From Elusimicrobiota bacterium (GTDB taxonomy: Bacteria; Elusimicrobiota; Elusimicrobia; Elusimicrobiales; UBA9959), in contig JACQPH010000026.1 in NCBI GenBank assembly GCA_016207645.1, positions 1-40,442 of the forward strand: a DNA stretch of 40,442 bases, read 5' to 3'. Made by a program: the position numbers and the translations under genes. The notes beneath the pieces are model-generated. The model saw only the letters and a list, made by a program, of their open reading frames with translations. It did no database searches and was not told the origin of the DNA. Shown in pieces: positions 6,954 to 14,817 of this stretch (positions are counted from its first letter, which is position 1; each line of letters begins with the position of its first letter).

Positions 6954-8252
6954 ATGAAGACAGCGACCATAGCCGTATTTATTTCATTCGTTTGCGCCGC
7001 TACGGGCGCCCACGGCCAGACTGTCCAGGACAGGCCCCGGCCGCGGACGGAAGCCGCCGCGCCCGCAACCGCGGCCGCCGCCGAACTGAGCCTCGCCGAG
7101 GTCCTGGCCGCCGTCCGCGGCCGGAACCCCGACCTTAAGGCCGCTTCGGCGGTTTCCCTGGCCTATAAGAACCGGATAAAGCAGGCCTACCTGCTTAAGG
7201 ATCCGGTGATAGAATTCGAACGCATGTACACGCCTTCCGGAAAGAGTTTCCTGGGCGGCGACGGCGAAAGGAATATCTCCGTCAGCCAGATGATAGACAA
7301 CCCCTACAAGCTGCTGCTCCGCCGGGACCTCGCCAAGGACGAACACGCTTTTTATTCTACCCTCTACGAGGCGAAAGAGCTGGAACTGATCTCGAAAGCC
7401 AAGGCGCTTTTCTACGAATATTACATGGCCTCCAAAGCCGAGCTCATCTATAACGAGACGGTGGACATCCTGCGCGGTTTTTCGAAGATAGCGGAGGCGA
7501 AATATTCCGTCGGGAACGCCTCGCAGAGCGACGCGATAAAGGCCCAGGTGGAGCTTTCCAAAACACTTAACCTGCTGGTGACCGTTACCCAGGAAAAAGA
7601 AACCGCCAAGGCCATGCTGAACGCGCTGATGGACCGGGACACCCTGTCTCCCCTGCCGGCGCCGCAGGAACTGGAACCGGCGCCGCCCGGCCCGGCTTAT
7701 GAAAAACTGCGCTCCGCGGCTCTGGCCTCCAACCCGGGGCTGAAAGCCTACCACTATAAGATCAGCCAGGCCGAACGCCGCCTGTCGCTTTCCAAAGCGG
7801 ACTACCTGCCCGACTTCATGCTCCTCTACCGGAAAAGAAAAGCCCCCGGCTCGGAGATGAACAACACTTACGATATCTCGCTGGGCCTGACCGTGCCGCT
7901 CTGGTTCTCCAAACAGGGCGCGATGGTGAAAGAGACGGCCGCCGAAAAGGAAATGGCCCACGCGGAATACAGGGCGGCCCGCAACGAATTGTCCTCCTCG
8001 CTGAGGGAAGCGGACATTAAGGCGGGCAGCAGCCTGCGGCTGGTGGAACTTTACCGCGCCAGCGTGATTCCCCAGGCGGAAGAAGCTTTGAAGATCGCGC
8101 AGAGCGGCTACCAGGCCGAGAAGACGGATTTCATGGACCTGCTGGACGCGCAGCGCACGCTGCTGGAGTTCAGGATGGACTATTACCGCTACGTCGTGGA
8201 CTACCAGACCTGGCTGGCCCGGGTCGTACAGCTTACAGGGGAAATTAAATGA
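6954..8252 (+). CDS. Outer-membrane efflux channel, TolC/CusC family
   Basis: 432-residue outer-membrane factor that forms the exit duct of the tripartite metal pump. Signal peptide at 1-21 (cleavage near AHG). Two OEP repeats are visible, each with the long helical hairpins of TolC proteins: ELSLAEVLAAVRGRNPDLKAA (about 45) and YEKLRSAALASNPGLKAYHYK (about 245), and the typical ending AEKTDFMDLLDAQRTLLEFR. It is slightly shorter than E. coli CusC and has no lipobox cysteine. Its stop overlaps the adaptor start by ATGA. It is followed by adaptor and pump genes in the order C-B-A. Confidence 0.92.
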   Translation: MKTATIAVFISFVCAATGAHGQTVQDRPRPRTEAAAPATAAAAELSLAEVLAAVRGRNPDLKAASAVSLAYKNRIKQAYLLKDPVIEFERMYTPSGKSFLGGDGERNISVSQMIDNPYKLLLRRDLAKDEHAFYSTLYEAKELELISKAKALFYEYYMASKAELIYNETVDILRGFSKIAEAKYSVGNASQSDAIKAQVELSKTLNLLVTVTQEKETAKAMLNALMDRDTLSPLPAPQELEPAPPGPAYEKLRSAALASNPGLKAYHYKISQAERRLSLSKADYLPDFMLLYRKRKAPGSEMNNTYDISLGLTVPLWFSKQGAMVKETAAEKEMAHAEYRAARNELSSSLREADIKAGSSLRLVELYRASVIPQAEEALKIAQSGYQAEKTDFMDLLDAQRTLLEFRMDYYRYVVDYQTWLARVVQLTGEIK

Positions 8253-9517
8253 ACGCGAAAAAAACCGTTTTGCTGGTCCTGGGACTTTTACTGCTGGCCG
8301 CCATCCCCCTCGGGATAAAGTATTACCGCGGCCACGGCGGGCACGACGCCGCGCGGCAGGAAACCTATTATTGCCCGATGCACCCCACCTACACCTCCCA
8401 CCGGAAGGATGATTCCTGCCCTATCTGCGGCATGAACCTGGTGAAAAGCGAAGAGGCCCCGGCGGAGAAGAAGCAGGCTATGTATCACTGCCCGATGCAC
8501 CCCACCTACACCTCCCACCGGAAGGATGATTCCTGCCCTATCTGCGGCATGAACCTGGTGAAAAGCGAGGAGCCCGCCGCCGGCGCGGGAGGGAAGGTAA
8601 AGTTCTACCGCAATCCTATGAACCCGGCGATAACCTCCAAAACCCCGATGAAGGACGAGATGGGCATGGACTATGTGCCTGTGTACGAGGCCGAGGGGGA
8701 AGCCAAAGAGGTGGGCGGCAGGGCGCCGATAAAGATGGACAACGCTAAAAGGCAGCTCATCGGCGTGAAGACCGCCCGTGCCGCCTACCGGACGCTGACC
8801 CATACCGTAGCCAGCTCCGGCAAGGTGGCCTATGACCCGGACCTGTATCAATCCATTTCCGAATATAAGGAAGCCCTCGTAGCCCGGCAGAAAGTCAAGG
8901 ACAGCTCCTGGCCCGAAGTACATGAAAGGGCCGAAGCCCTGGTCCGGGCCTCCGAACTGCGCCTCAGGCAGGCGGGCCTCTCCGAAGACCAGATAACCGA
9001 ACTGAGCGTGAACGGCGAGACCCACGCCAACCTGCTGCTGCCCGGCGCGAAGGCCTGGCTTTACGCTCAGATCTACGAATACGAGATAGGCCTGATAAAA
9101 GCCGGACAGGAAATAGAAGCCGCCACCCCGGCCTATCCGGGCAAGGTTTTCCGCGGCGTCATAAAAGCCGTGGACTCCATCCTTTCCGCCGAGACCCGTA
9201 CGCTGCGCGTCAGGGCGGAAGTGGAGAACCCGGACAATATGCTCAAGCCCGAGATGTACGCCGAGATCAAGATAAAGATCACGCTGCCCTCCCGCCTCTC
9301 GGTGCCGCTCGGCGCCATCGTCAACACGGGCGCCCGCAAGCTGGTCTTCGTGGACAAGGGGGAGAAGGGCTTTGAGCCGAAGGAAGTGAAGACCGGTTTC
9401 GAAGGCGACGATTACGCGGAGATCCTGTCCGGCATAAGGGCGGGGGAAGAAGTGGTGACCTCCGCCAATTTCCTGATAGACTCGGAAGCCAGGATCAAGT
9501 CCACGGTGGCGGAATAA
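8249..9517 (+). CDS. cusB: CusB-like periplasmic adaptor with duplicated heavy-metal-binding domains
   Basis: 422-residue membrane-fusion protein linking the CusA pump to the outer-membrane channel. An N-terminal hydrophobic anchor spans about 5-23. Two nearly identical HMBD units follow (39-68 and 78-107), each YxCPMHPTYTSHRKDDSCPI then CGMNLVKSEE, and then a third, CusB-type metal site (117-146) with FYRNPMNP and GMDYVPVYE. The adaptor body runs from about 155, with the barrel-sandwich strand VASSGKVAYDPD, a helical hairpin (205-245), and beta-barrel and membrane-proximal parts to the end. The HMBD duplication is exact over 80 bp. In CusB the N-terminal methionines pass Cu(I)/Ag(I) to CusA; two Cys-type units added in front suggest extra metal capture (inference). 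Confidence 0.92.
   Translation: MNAKKTVLLVLGLLLLAAIPLGIKYYRGHGGHDAARQETYYCPMHPTYTSHRKDDSCPICGMNLVKSEEAPAEKKQAMYHCPMHPTYTSHRKDDSCPICGMNLVKSEEPAAGAGGKVKFYRNPMNPAITSKTPMKDEMGMDYVPVYEAEGEAKEVGGRAPIKMDNAKRQLIGVKTARAAYRTLTHTVASSGKVAYDPDLYQSISEYKEALVARQKVKDSSWPEVHERAEALVRASELRLRQAGLSEDQITELSVNGETHANLLLPGAKAWLYAQIYEYEIGLIKAGQEIEAATPAYPGKVFRGVIKAVDSILSAETRTLRVRAEVENPDNMLKPEMYAEIKIKITLPSRLSVPLGAIVNTGARKLVFVDKGEKGFEPKEVKTGFEGDDYAEILSGIRAGEEVVTSANFLIDSEARIKSTVAE
8372..8568 (+). repeat. In-frame 117-bp tandem duplication with 80 identical bases
   Basis: Bases 8372-8451 and 8489-8568 are identical without a single substitution, offset by 117 bp (39 codons), and together encode the two HMBD units of the adaptor. 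Complete identity including third codon positions points to a recent duplication or ongoing gene conversion. Confidence 0.9.
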
Positions 9518-9519
9518 AC

Positions 9520-12500
9520 ATGATAAAGAAGATCATCGCGTTCTCCGCCCACAACAAGGCATTGGTCATTATTTTCACCCTGGTGGCCACGCTGGGCGCT
9601 TATTATTGCGTAAAGAACATCTCGCTGGACGCTATCCCGGACCTGTCCGACACGCAGGTCATAGTCTATTCCCGCTGGGACCGCTCCCCCGATATCATGG
9701 AGGACCAGGTCACCTATCCTATCATCACGTCCCTGCTGGGCGCGCCTAAAGTAAAAACGATCAGGGGCTTTTCGGATTTCGGCTTTTCCTACGTCTACGT
9801 TATTTTCGAGGACGGCACGGACATTTACTGGGCCAGGGCCCGCGTGCTGGAATACCTGAACAAGATACAGGGCCGGCTCCCCGAGGGCGTGAAGACGGAG
9901 ATAGGCCCCGACGCCAGCAGCGTCGGCTGGGTGTTCCAGTACGCGCTGGTGGACAAGAGCGGCAGGCACGACCTGTCCGAACTGCGCAGCTTCCAGGACT
10001 GGAACCTGAAGTATCATCTGCAGTCCGTGCCCGGCGTGGCCGAGGTGGCCTCCATCGGCGGCTTCCAGAAGCAGTACCAGGTGAACCTGAACCCCAACGC
10101 GATGGCCGCCTACAATATCCCTCTGGAAAAAGTGCTGGAGGCGGTAAAGGACGGGAACAACGAAGCGGGCGGCCGGCTGATAGAATTTTCGGGCGCGGAA
10201 TACATGATCCGCGGCAAGGGCTACGCCAAGTCGGTGAGCGACATCGAGGACATCGTGGTGGCGCGCGACATGAACGGCACGCCGGTGCTCATCAAGAGCA
10301 TAGCCCGGGTGGAGACCGGCCCCGAGATCCGGCGCGGCATAGCCGACCTGGACGGGGAAGGCGATACCGTGGGCGGGATCGTCATCATTCGTCACAAGGA
10401 GAACGCGCTGAACGTGATAGAGCGGATAAAGGAAAAGCTGGAGCAGATAAAACCCTCCCTGCCCGAAGGCGTGGAGGTGGTGACCACCTACGACCGCTCC
10501 GGCCTGATCTACAAAGCCATAGCCACGCTGAAGCGGCAGTTGACCGAAGAAATGATCATCGTCAGCCTGGTCATCCTTATTTTCCTCTGGCACGTGCCTT
10601 CCGCGGTCATCCCGATCGTCACCATCCCGGTCTCGGTCTTCCTGGCTTTCATCCCGATGTATTTCATGGGCATCTCCTCGAACATCATGTCCCTGTCCGG
10701 CATAGCCATCTCCATCGGCGTGCTGGTGGACGGCGCCATAGTGGAGGTGGAGAACGCCTATAAAAAACTGGAGCTCTGGAATAGCGGGGGGAGGAAAGGC
10801 GATTTCCACGAGGTGAGGCTGGAAGCCCTGCAGGAAGTGGGCCCGTCGGTCTTTTTCTCGCTGCTGGTGATAGCCGTGGCTTTCCTGCCCATCTTCACTC
10901 TGGTGGACCAGGAAGGCCGCATGTTCAAGCCGCTGGCCTATACCAAGAACCTCTCCATGTTCATGGCGGCCCTGCTGGCCATCACGCTGGACCCCGCGCT
11001 GCGGATGATGTTCGCACGGATGGACCCTTTTCCTATCAAGCCGCTCTGGCTGGGGAAAGTAGTGAACACCGCCGCCGTCGGCACTTATTACCCCGAAGAG
11101 AAGCACCCCATCAGCAAGGTCCTTTTCGCCGTCTACGAGCCGGTCTGCAAATGGGTCCTGAACCACCCGCTGAAGACCCTGGCCTTCTCGCTCCTCCTCG
11201 TGCTATCCACCATCCCCGTCTACCTGAAGCTGGGCTCCGAGTTCATGCCGCCCCTGAACGAGGGAACCATCCTCTACATGCCCACTACCCTGCCGGGGCT
11301 ATCGGTCACAGAAGCCCAGAGGCTGATGCAGTTGCAGGACAGGATCCTTAAGAGCATACCGGAAGTGGAGCGGGTGTTCGGCAAGGCCGGGCGCGCAGAG
11401 ACCTCCACCGACCCCGCCCCTTTCTCCATGATGGAGACCACCGTGGTGCTCAAGCCCCACGACGAGTGGCGGGCCAAGCCCCGCTGGTATTCCTCCTGGG
11501 CGCCCGGTTTCCTGCGCGGGATACTCAGCCATATTTGGTACGACAAGCTGACCTGGGACGAGCTTATCACGGACATCGATTCGAAGATGAGGTTCCCCGG
11601 CGTGTCCAATGCCTGGACCATGCCCATCAAGGCCAGGATAGACATGCTTTCCACCGGCATCCGCACGCCGATAGGGATAAAGATCTACGGCGCGGACCTG
11701 AACGTGATACAGAAGATAGGCGTGGAAGTGGAACAGCTTATCACCCACGTCAAAGGCACCCGGAGCGCCTTCGCCGAGCGCACCGCCGGCGGCTACTTCC
11801 TGGACTTCACGCTGAAGAGGGACCAGCTCGCCCGCTACGGCCTCTCGGTGAAGGAAGCCCAGATGGCCGTGATGTCCGCTATCGGCGGCGAGCCTATCTC
11901 CACCACCGTCGAGGGGAGGGAGCGCTATTCCATCAATGTGCGCTATGCCCGCGAGTACCGCGACGACCTGAACAAACTGGGCCGGGTCCTGGTCACTACG
12001 ATGGGCGGCATCAATGTACCGCTGGCGCAGATAGCCGACATCCAGATGCGCCAGGGCCCCGCGATGATCCGCGACGAGAACGGCCTGCTCTCGGGCTACG
12101 TCTACGTGGACATAGAGGGCATCGATGTCGGGACCTACGTGAAGAACGCCAAGGCGCACGTGCTCTCGCAGATAAAACTCCCGGCCGGCTATTCCCTGGA
12201 ATGGAGCGGCCAGTACGAGAACATGCTCCGCGTGCGCGAAAGGCTGAAGATCGTGCTGCCGCTCACGCTGTTCATTATTTTCATACTGCTGTACATGAAT
12301 ACGAAGTCGGCGGTGAAGACCTTCATCGTGCTGCTGGCCGTACCTTTCTCGCTGATCGGCGCGGTCTGGTTCCTGTACTTCCTGGACTATAACGTCTCCA
12401 TCGCCGTCTGGGTGGGCATGATAGCGCTGATGGGCCTGGACGCCGAAACGGGCGTATTCATGCTGCTGTTCCTGGACCTTTCCTACGACGATATGAAGAA

Positions 12501-12765
12501 GGCCGGCCGGATGAACAACAAGGCCGACCTGAAGGAAGCCATCATGCACGGCGCGGTCAAGCGCGTGCGCCCGAAGATGATGACGGTGGCCGCGGCCTTC
12601 ATGGGCCTGATCCCCATCATGTACGCGCTGGGCACCGGCTCCGACGTGATGAAGCGCATAGCCGCACCCATGATCGGCGGCCTCGCCTCCAGCTTCGCGC
12701 TGGAGCTGCTGGTCTACCCGGTGGTGTTCTACCTTTGGAAGATGAAAGAGAACGACTTCAGGTGA
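9520..12765 (+). CDS. cusA: CusA-type Cu(I)/Ag(I) RND efflux pump
   Basis: 1,081-residue proton-driven inner-membrane pump. The N-terminal signature (SLDAIPDLSDTQVIVYSRW) and SSVGWVFQYALVD are those of CusA/SilA. The three porter-domain methionines that bind Cu(I)/Ag(I) in CusA are present: M587 in LYMPTTLPG, M637 in APFSM, M709 in ARIDMLSTG. The membrane half includes VDGAIVEVENAYKKLE and GLDAETGVFMLL, with charged residues of the proton relay. It is longer than E. coli CusA partly through an insertion of about 23 residues between M637 and M709 (aromatic-rich, near residue 650-675). It starts 2 nt after the adaptor stop. Together with the two upstream genes it makes a complete CusCBA-type exporter. 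Confidence 0.95.
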   Translation: MIKKIIAFSAHNKALVIIFTLVATLGAYYCVKNISLDAIPDLSDTQVIVYSRWDRSPDIMEDQVTYPIITSLLGAPKVKTIRGFSDFGFSYVYVIFEDGTDIYWARARVLEYLNKIQGRLPEGVKTEIGPDASSVGWVFQYALVDKSGRHDLSELRSFQDWNLKYHLQSVPGVAEVASIGGFQKQYQVNLNPNAMAAYNIPLEKVLEAVKDGNNEAGGRLIEFSGAEYMIRGKGYAKSVSDIEDIVVARDMNGTPVLIKSIARVETGPEIRRGIADLDGEGDTVGGIVIIRHKENALNVIERIKEKLEQIKPSLPEGVEVVTTYDRSGLIYKAIATLKRQLTEEMIIVSLVILIFLWHVPSAVIPIVTIPVSVFLAFIPMYFMGISSNIMSLSGIAISIGVLVDGAIVEVENAYKKLELWNSGGRKGDFHEVRLEALQEVGPSVFFSLLVIAVAFLPIFTLVDQEGRMFKPLAYTKNLSMFMAALLAITLDPALRMMFARMDPFPIKPLWLGKVVNTAAVGTYYPEEKHPISKVLFAVYEPVCKWVLNHPLKTLAFSLLLVLSTIPVYLKLGSEFMPPLNEGTILYMPTTLPGLSVTEAQRLMQLQDRILKSIPEVERVFGKAGRAETSTDPAPFSMMETTVVLKPHDEWRAKPRWYSSWAPGFLRGILSHIWYDKLTWDELITDIDSKMRFPGVSNAWTMPIKARIDMLSTGIRTPIGIKIYGADLNVIQKIGVEVEQLITHVKGTRSAFAERTAGGYFLDFTLKRDQLARYGLSVKEAQMAVMSAIGGEPISTTVEGRERYSINVRYAREYRDDLNKLGRVLVTTMGGINVPLAQIADIQMRQGPAMIRDENGLLSGYVYVDIEGIDVGTYVKNAKAHVLSQIKLPAGYSLEWSGQYENMLRVRERLKIVLPLTLFIIFILLYMNTKSAVKTFIVLLAVPFSLIGAVWFLYFLDYNVSIAVWVGMIALMGLDAETGVFMLLFLDLSYDDMKKAGRMNNKADLKEAIMHGAVKRVRPKMMTVAAAFMGLIPIMYALGTGSDVMKRIAAPMIGGLASSFALELLVYPVVFYLWKMKENDFR

Positions 12766-12840
12766 CGGCGGAGAAAAACAAGGGAGAGAGCGGCAAACCC
12801 GGGGACTGCCCGATGCGGAAAGAACAGGAACGAGGTTCAA

Positions 12841-13032
12841 ATGATGACCGGCGGAATAATTGTCATGGCGGTAATGATGGGCGTAATGTTCCTTCTCGGC
12901 GGGCACGGGAAAAAGCATAAGCACAATGAGCACGCTTCCCCCGAAACAGCCGTATCAAGCTCGACCGCCGCGGCCGCACCCGCCGCCCCGGCGCAGGCCG
13001 GGGAGGAAAATGACGCGGGACACGCGCATTAG
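12841..13032 (+). CDS. Small membrane protein with His-rich tail
   Basis: 63 residues: one N-terminal membrane helix rich in Met and Gly (about 3-20), then GGHGKKHKHNEH, an Ala/Pro-rich linker and a GHAH terminus. An ACGAGG-like site lies 5 nt before the ATG. The Met-rich helix and His clusters suggest a metal-handling accessory of the adjacent Cus pump. No family recognised. Confidence 0.65.
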   Translation: MMTGGIIVMAVMMGVMFLLGGHGKKHKHNEHASPETAVSSSTAAAAPAAPAQAGEENDAGHAH

Positions 13033-13072
13033 ACTATTTACAGCGAGACTGAGCATCTATAAGGAGAATACC

Positions 13073-13246
13073 ATGGAAGAAATAAAGAAAGACTGCTGCC
13101 AGAAAAAACATATGTGCGACCTGATGGCCGACAAAAACGCCTTCGAAGCCGTAAAAGAGGCGGCTAAAGACGCGCAGTTCATCTGTACGGCCTGCGGCCG
13201 GTCCGCCAAAACAGAGGACAGCCTCTGCGTACCGGTGAAGCTCTAA
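13073..13246 (+). CDS. Small cysteine-rich protein (putative metal binding)
   Basis: 57 residues, start at 13073 supported by AAGGAGA five nt upstream. No signal peptide, so likely cytoplasmic. Cysteines occur as CC (8-9), C15, a CTAC pair (38-41) and a late C; together with H13 and Met they could bind a zinc or copper ion. The CTACGRSAKTEDSLC segment looks like a small zinc ribbon. The stop codon shares one base with the start of the next gene (TAATG), so the two are coupled. Unrecognised; the location in the copper island suggests metal buffering. Confidence 0.65.
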   Translation: MEEIKKDCCQKKHMCDLMADKNAFEAVKEAAKDAQFICTACGRSAKTEDSLCVPVKL

Positions 13247-13968
13247 TGCTGGATCTACGCAAGTTCGCGGGCTTTATCCTGTCCCTGTCGGTAATAGCCC
13301 TGCCGGCGCTCAACGGGACCGCCTTCGCCAGCGGGGCCTGCTGCAGCGTTTCCGGAGGCGACCCGAAAAGGCTGAGCCTCACCGTGGTCGGGGCCTCGGC
13401 TATGAACCATGAGGCTATCGGCGCCGATACCTATGAACTCAGCCAGCAGGCGCTTCTGCTCAAGCTGGGGAAACCGGTCGGGCGCGGCTTTGTCCTTCAG
13501 GCGCAGGTAGGCCTGCCCGCGGCCACCGAGCTCTCCCACGAGCAGATGGAGCTCAGCGGCAGGGGCGGCCTTATTTACGGCGCCGGCGTCGGGTATAAGC
13601 TGCCCCGGTTCCTCGAGCCCGTGGACCTTACCGTGTCCGCGAGTTTTTCCCGCTCGCTCGGCTACCTCGACAAAGACATGGCCGGGACCATCGACCAGTC
13701 TTTCCGCATAAACGAGTTCCAGGTTTTGTTCATAGGCGAAACGGCCCTGTCGGCGAAAACCGCTCTTTACGCCGGGCTGAGGGCTTATTCCGGGAAGAAC
13801 CAACTGAAGGACAACAGCACCGGGGCCAAGGTCAACGGAGACCAGGAAGGCAGCCTGGCGGCCCTGGCCGGTATACGGTACAACCTCGCTGAAAAGCTCA
13901 GCCTGGTGGCGGACGCCGGTTTCGGCCATACCAGGGTGATAGGGATCGGCGCCGTATTCTCGTTCTAG
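13246..13968 (+). CDS. Putative outer-membrane beta-barrel protein
   Basis: 240-residue exported protein. Signal peptide at about 1-29 (cleavage near AFA). Just after it lies GACC, a possible metal-binding cysteine pair at the mature N-terminus. The rest alternates hydrophobic and polar residues in short beta strands separated by glycine-rich turns (GGLIYGAGVGYKL, LSLVADAGFGHTRV) and ends in phenylalanine (GAVFSF), the usual C-terminal signal for outer-membrane barrel assembly. Size suggests 8-10 strands. The function is unknown; it is coupled to the small Cys-rich gene and lies in the metal island. Confidence 0.7.
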   Translation: MLDLRKFAGFILSLSVIALPALNGTAFASGACCSVSGGDPKRLSLTVVGASAMNHEAIGADTYELSQQALLLKLGKPVGRGFVLQAQVGLPAATELSHEQMELSGRGGLIYGAGVGYKLPRFLEPVDLTVSASFSRSLGYLDKDMAGTIDQSFRINEFQVLFIGETALSAKTALYAGLRAYSGKNQLKDNSTGAKVNGDQEGSLAALAGIRYNLAEKLSLVADAGFGHTRVIGIGAVFSF

Positions 13969-14016
13969 AAGTACCAACGGGTCATTTTCGGTCAAGATAG
14001 TTTATAGGAGACAACC

Positions 14017-14574
14017 ATGAAAAGAAAACTCACGCTGCTGCTGGGATTCGCCGTAACTCTCGCGTATTCTCCGGCTTTTGCCGAAGAAACCGCCGCTAAA
14101 GGAGAGCACGCCATGCAGACGGCCGCGGACGCCCCCGCGCCCAAAGCCAAGGACGCCAGGACGGAGAAGAAAGTCCAGGCGGAAAAAGCCGTCTACCGCA
14201 AAATAACTGCGGAGGAAGTCGGAATGGAGTCCGTCTGTCCCGCTACGGGAGAAAAGTTCAAAGTAACGGAGAAAACGCCTTCTGTTTCCTACAAGGACAA
14301 GAATTATTTCTTCTGCTGCCCCGGCTGCGACAAGTCCTTTATTAAAAACCCGGAGAAATACCTCGCAAAGAAAACTGAAGCCGGGAAGCGCTATGCCTGC
14401 CCCATGGGCTGCGCGGAATCCGACAAGCCGGGGAAATGCCCCAAGTGCGGCATGAACATGACGGAGAAAAAGGCGGCACGGAATAAAGCATATGTCTGCC
14501 CCATGGGCGAATACGAAGGAAGCAAACCCGGCAAGTGCCCCAAATGCGGCATGAACCTGGTGGAAAAGAAGTAG
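14017..14574 (+). CDS. Exported YHS plus double HMBD metal-binding protein
   Basis: 185-residue periplasmic protein. Signal peptide at 1-22 (cleavage AFA). A charged, Ala/Lys-rich linker follows. A YHS-type domain (about 72-117) has CPATGEKF and the ligands YFFCCPGCDKSF. Two HMBD units (125-152, 158-185), each YxCPMG...PGKCPKCGMN, complete the protein. A good ribosome binding site (AGGAGA) lies 5 nt upstream. The YHS and HMBD domains are known to occur together in copper/silver resistance proteins. It shares the HMBD motif with the proteins at 4868 and 8249, which suggests that one module spread within this island. Confidence 0.82.
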   Translation: MKRKLTLLLGFAVTLAYSPAFAEETAAKGEHAMQTAADAPAPKAKDARTEKKVQAEKAVYRKITAEEVGMESVCPATGEKFKVTEKTPSVSYKDKNYFFCCPGCDKSFIKNPEKYLAKKTEAGKRYACPMGCAESDKPGKCPKCGMNMTEKKAARNKAYVCPMGEYEGSKPGKCPKCGMNLVEKK

Positions 14575-14583
14575 AATAAAGCT

Positions 14584-14611
14584 TTCCGGGCCGGCTCGTA
14601 CAGGCCCGGAA
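14584..14611 (+). other. Stem-loop upstream of the peptide gene
   Basis: 9-bp stem (14584-14592 with 14603-14611, TTCCGGGCC and complement), 10-nt loop, no T tract. It lies between the HMBD gene and the 27-codon gene and could be an RNA processing or stability element rather than a terminator. Confidence 0.45.
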
Positions 14612-14637
14612 GAAGTAGAAAGCAACGGAGGTAACGC

Positions 14638-14721
14638 ATGCTGTTCGAAGAACACCACGAAGTTGCGGTTGCCGTCGTGAGCGAGGAGCACTGCGACGCG
14701 ATGGGCTGCAAGCCGTCGTAA
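14638..14721 (+). CDS. 27-residue peptide, candidate RiPP precursor
   Basis: Short gene with the best Shine-Dalgarno in the region (GGAGGT, 5 nt before ATG 14638) and a TAA stop. The peptide has an acidic/His start (EEHHE at 4-8), a hydrophobic Val/Ala middle (9-14) and the tail EEHCDAMGCKPS with C19 and C24. It lies about 100 bp before a radical SAM/SPASM gene, separated by a terminator-like hairpin. This arrangement (short, highly translated peptide, leaky terminator, peptide-modifying radical SAM enzyme) is typical of RiPP loci, where the tail Cys residues are made into thioether links. No known precursor family was recognised. Alternatives: a regulatory leader peptide, or a small metal-binding peptide (H6, H7, H18, C19, C24). 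Confidence 0.68.
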   Translation: MLFEEHHEVAVAVVSEEHCDAMGCKPS

Positions 14722-14738
14722 GTGTAACTGAAGTAAAC

Positions 14739-14812
14739 GGAGGCAGCCTCCGCGCAAGTCTGTGCAAGCGCAAGGACCCGCGGAGGCTGCCCTCCCAATA
14801 TTTTCTAATTTT
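14739..14812 (+). terminator. Terminator/attenuator-like hairpin between peptide and radical SAM genes
   Basis: The 13-bp stem GGCAGCCTCCGCG (14742-14754) pairs with 14779-14791; three more pairs close the base after a bulge, the loop is 24 nt, and a TATTTTCTAATTTT tract follows. Each arm can also fold on itself (GGAGG-CAG-CCTCC at 14739-14751 and GGAGG-CTGC-CCTCC at 14782-14795), so two competing structures exist. Expected effect: much peptide mRNA, less enzyme mRNA. Confidence 0.6.
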
Positions 14813-14817
14813 AGCAC

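Noticed and set aside
9412-11166. 584-residue minus-strand frame opposite cusA
   Set aside because: His/Asp/Gly-rich shadow; the plus strand encodes an unmistakable RND protein.
11299-12933. 544-residue minus-strand frame opposite cusA
   Set aside because: Same shadow type with no recognisable fold.
12926-13072. N-terminal extension of the 57-residue Cys protein
   Set aside because: Arg/Pro-rich translation of the preceding gene's other frame; ATG 13073 has a good ribosome binding site.
14584-14611. Terminator before the peptide gene
   Set aside because: The 9-bp stem has no T tract, so it was listed only as a stem-loop.
14638-14721. Peptide as a classical amino-acid attenuation leader
   Set aside because: It has no run of one amino acid, and the downstream gene is not an amino-acid biosynthesis gene; kept only as a minor alternative.
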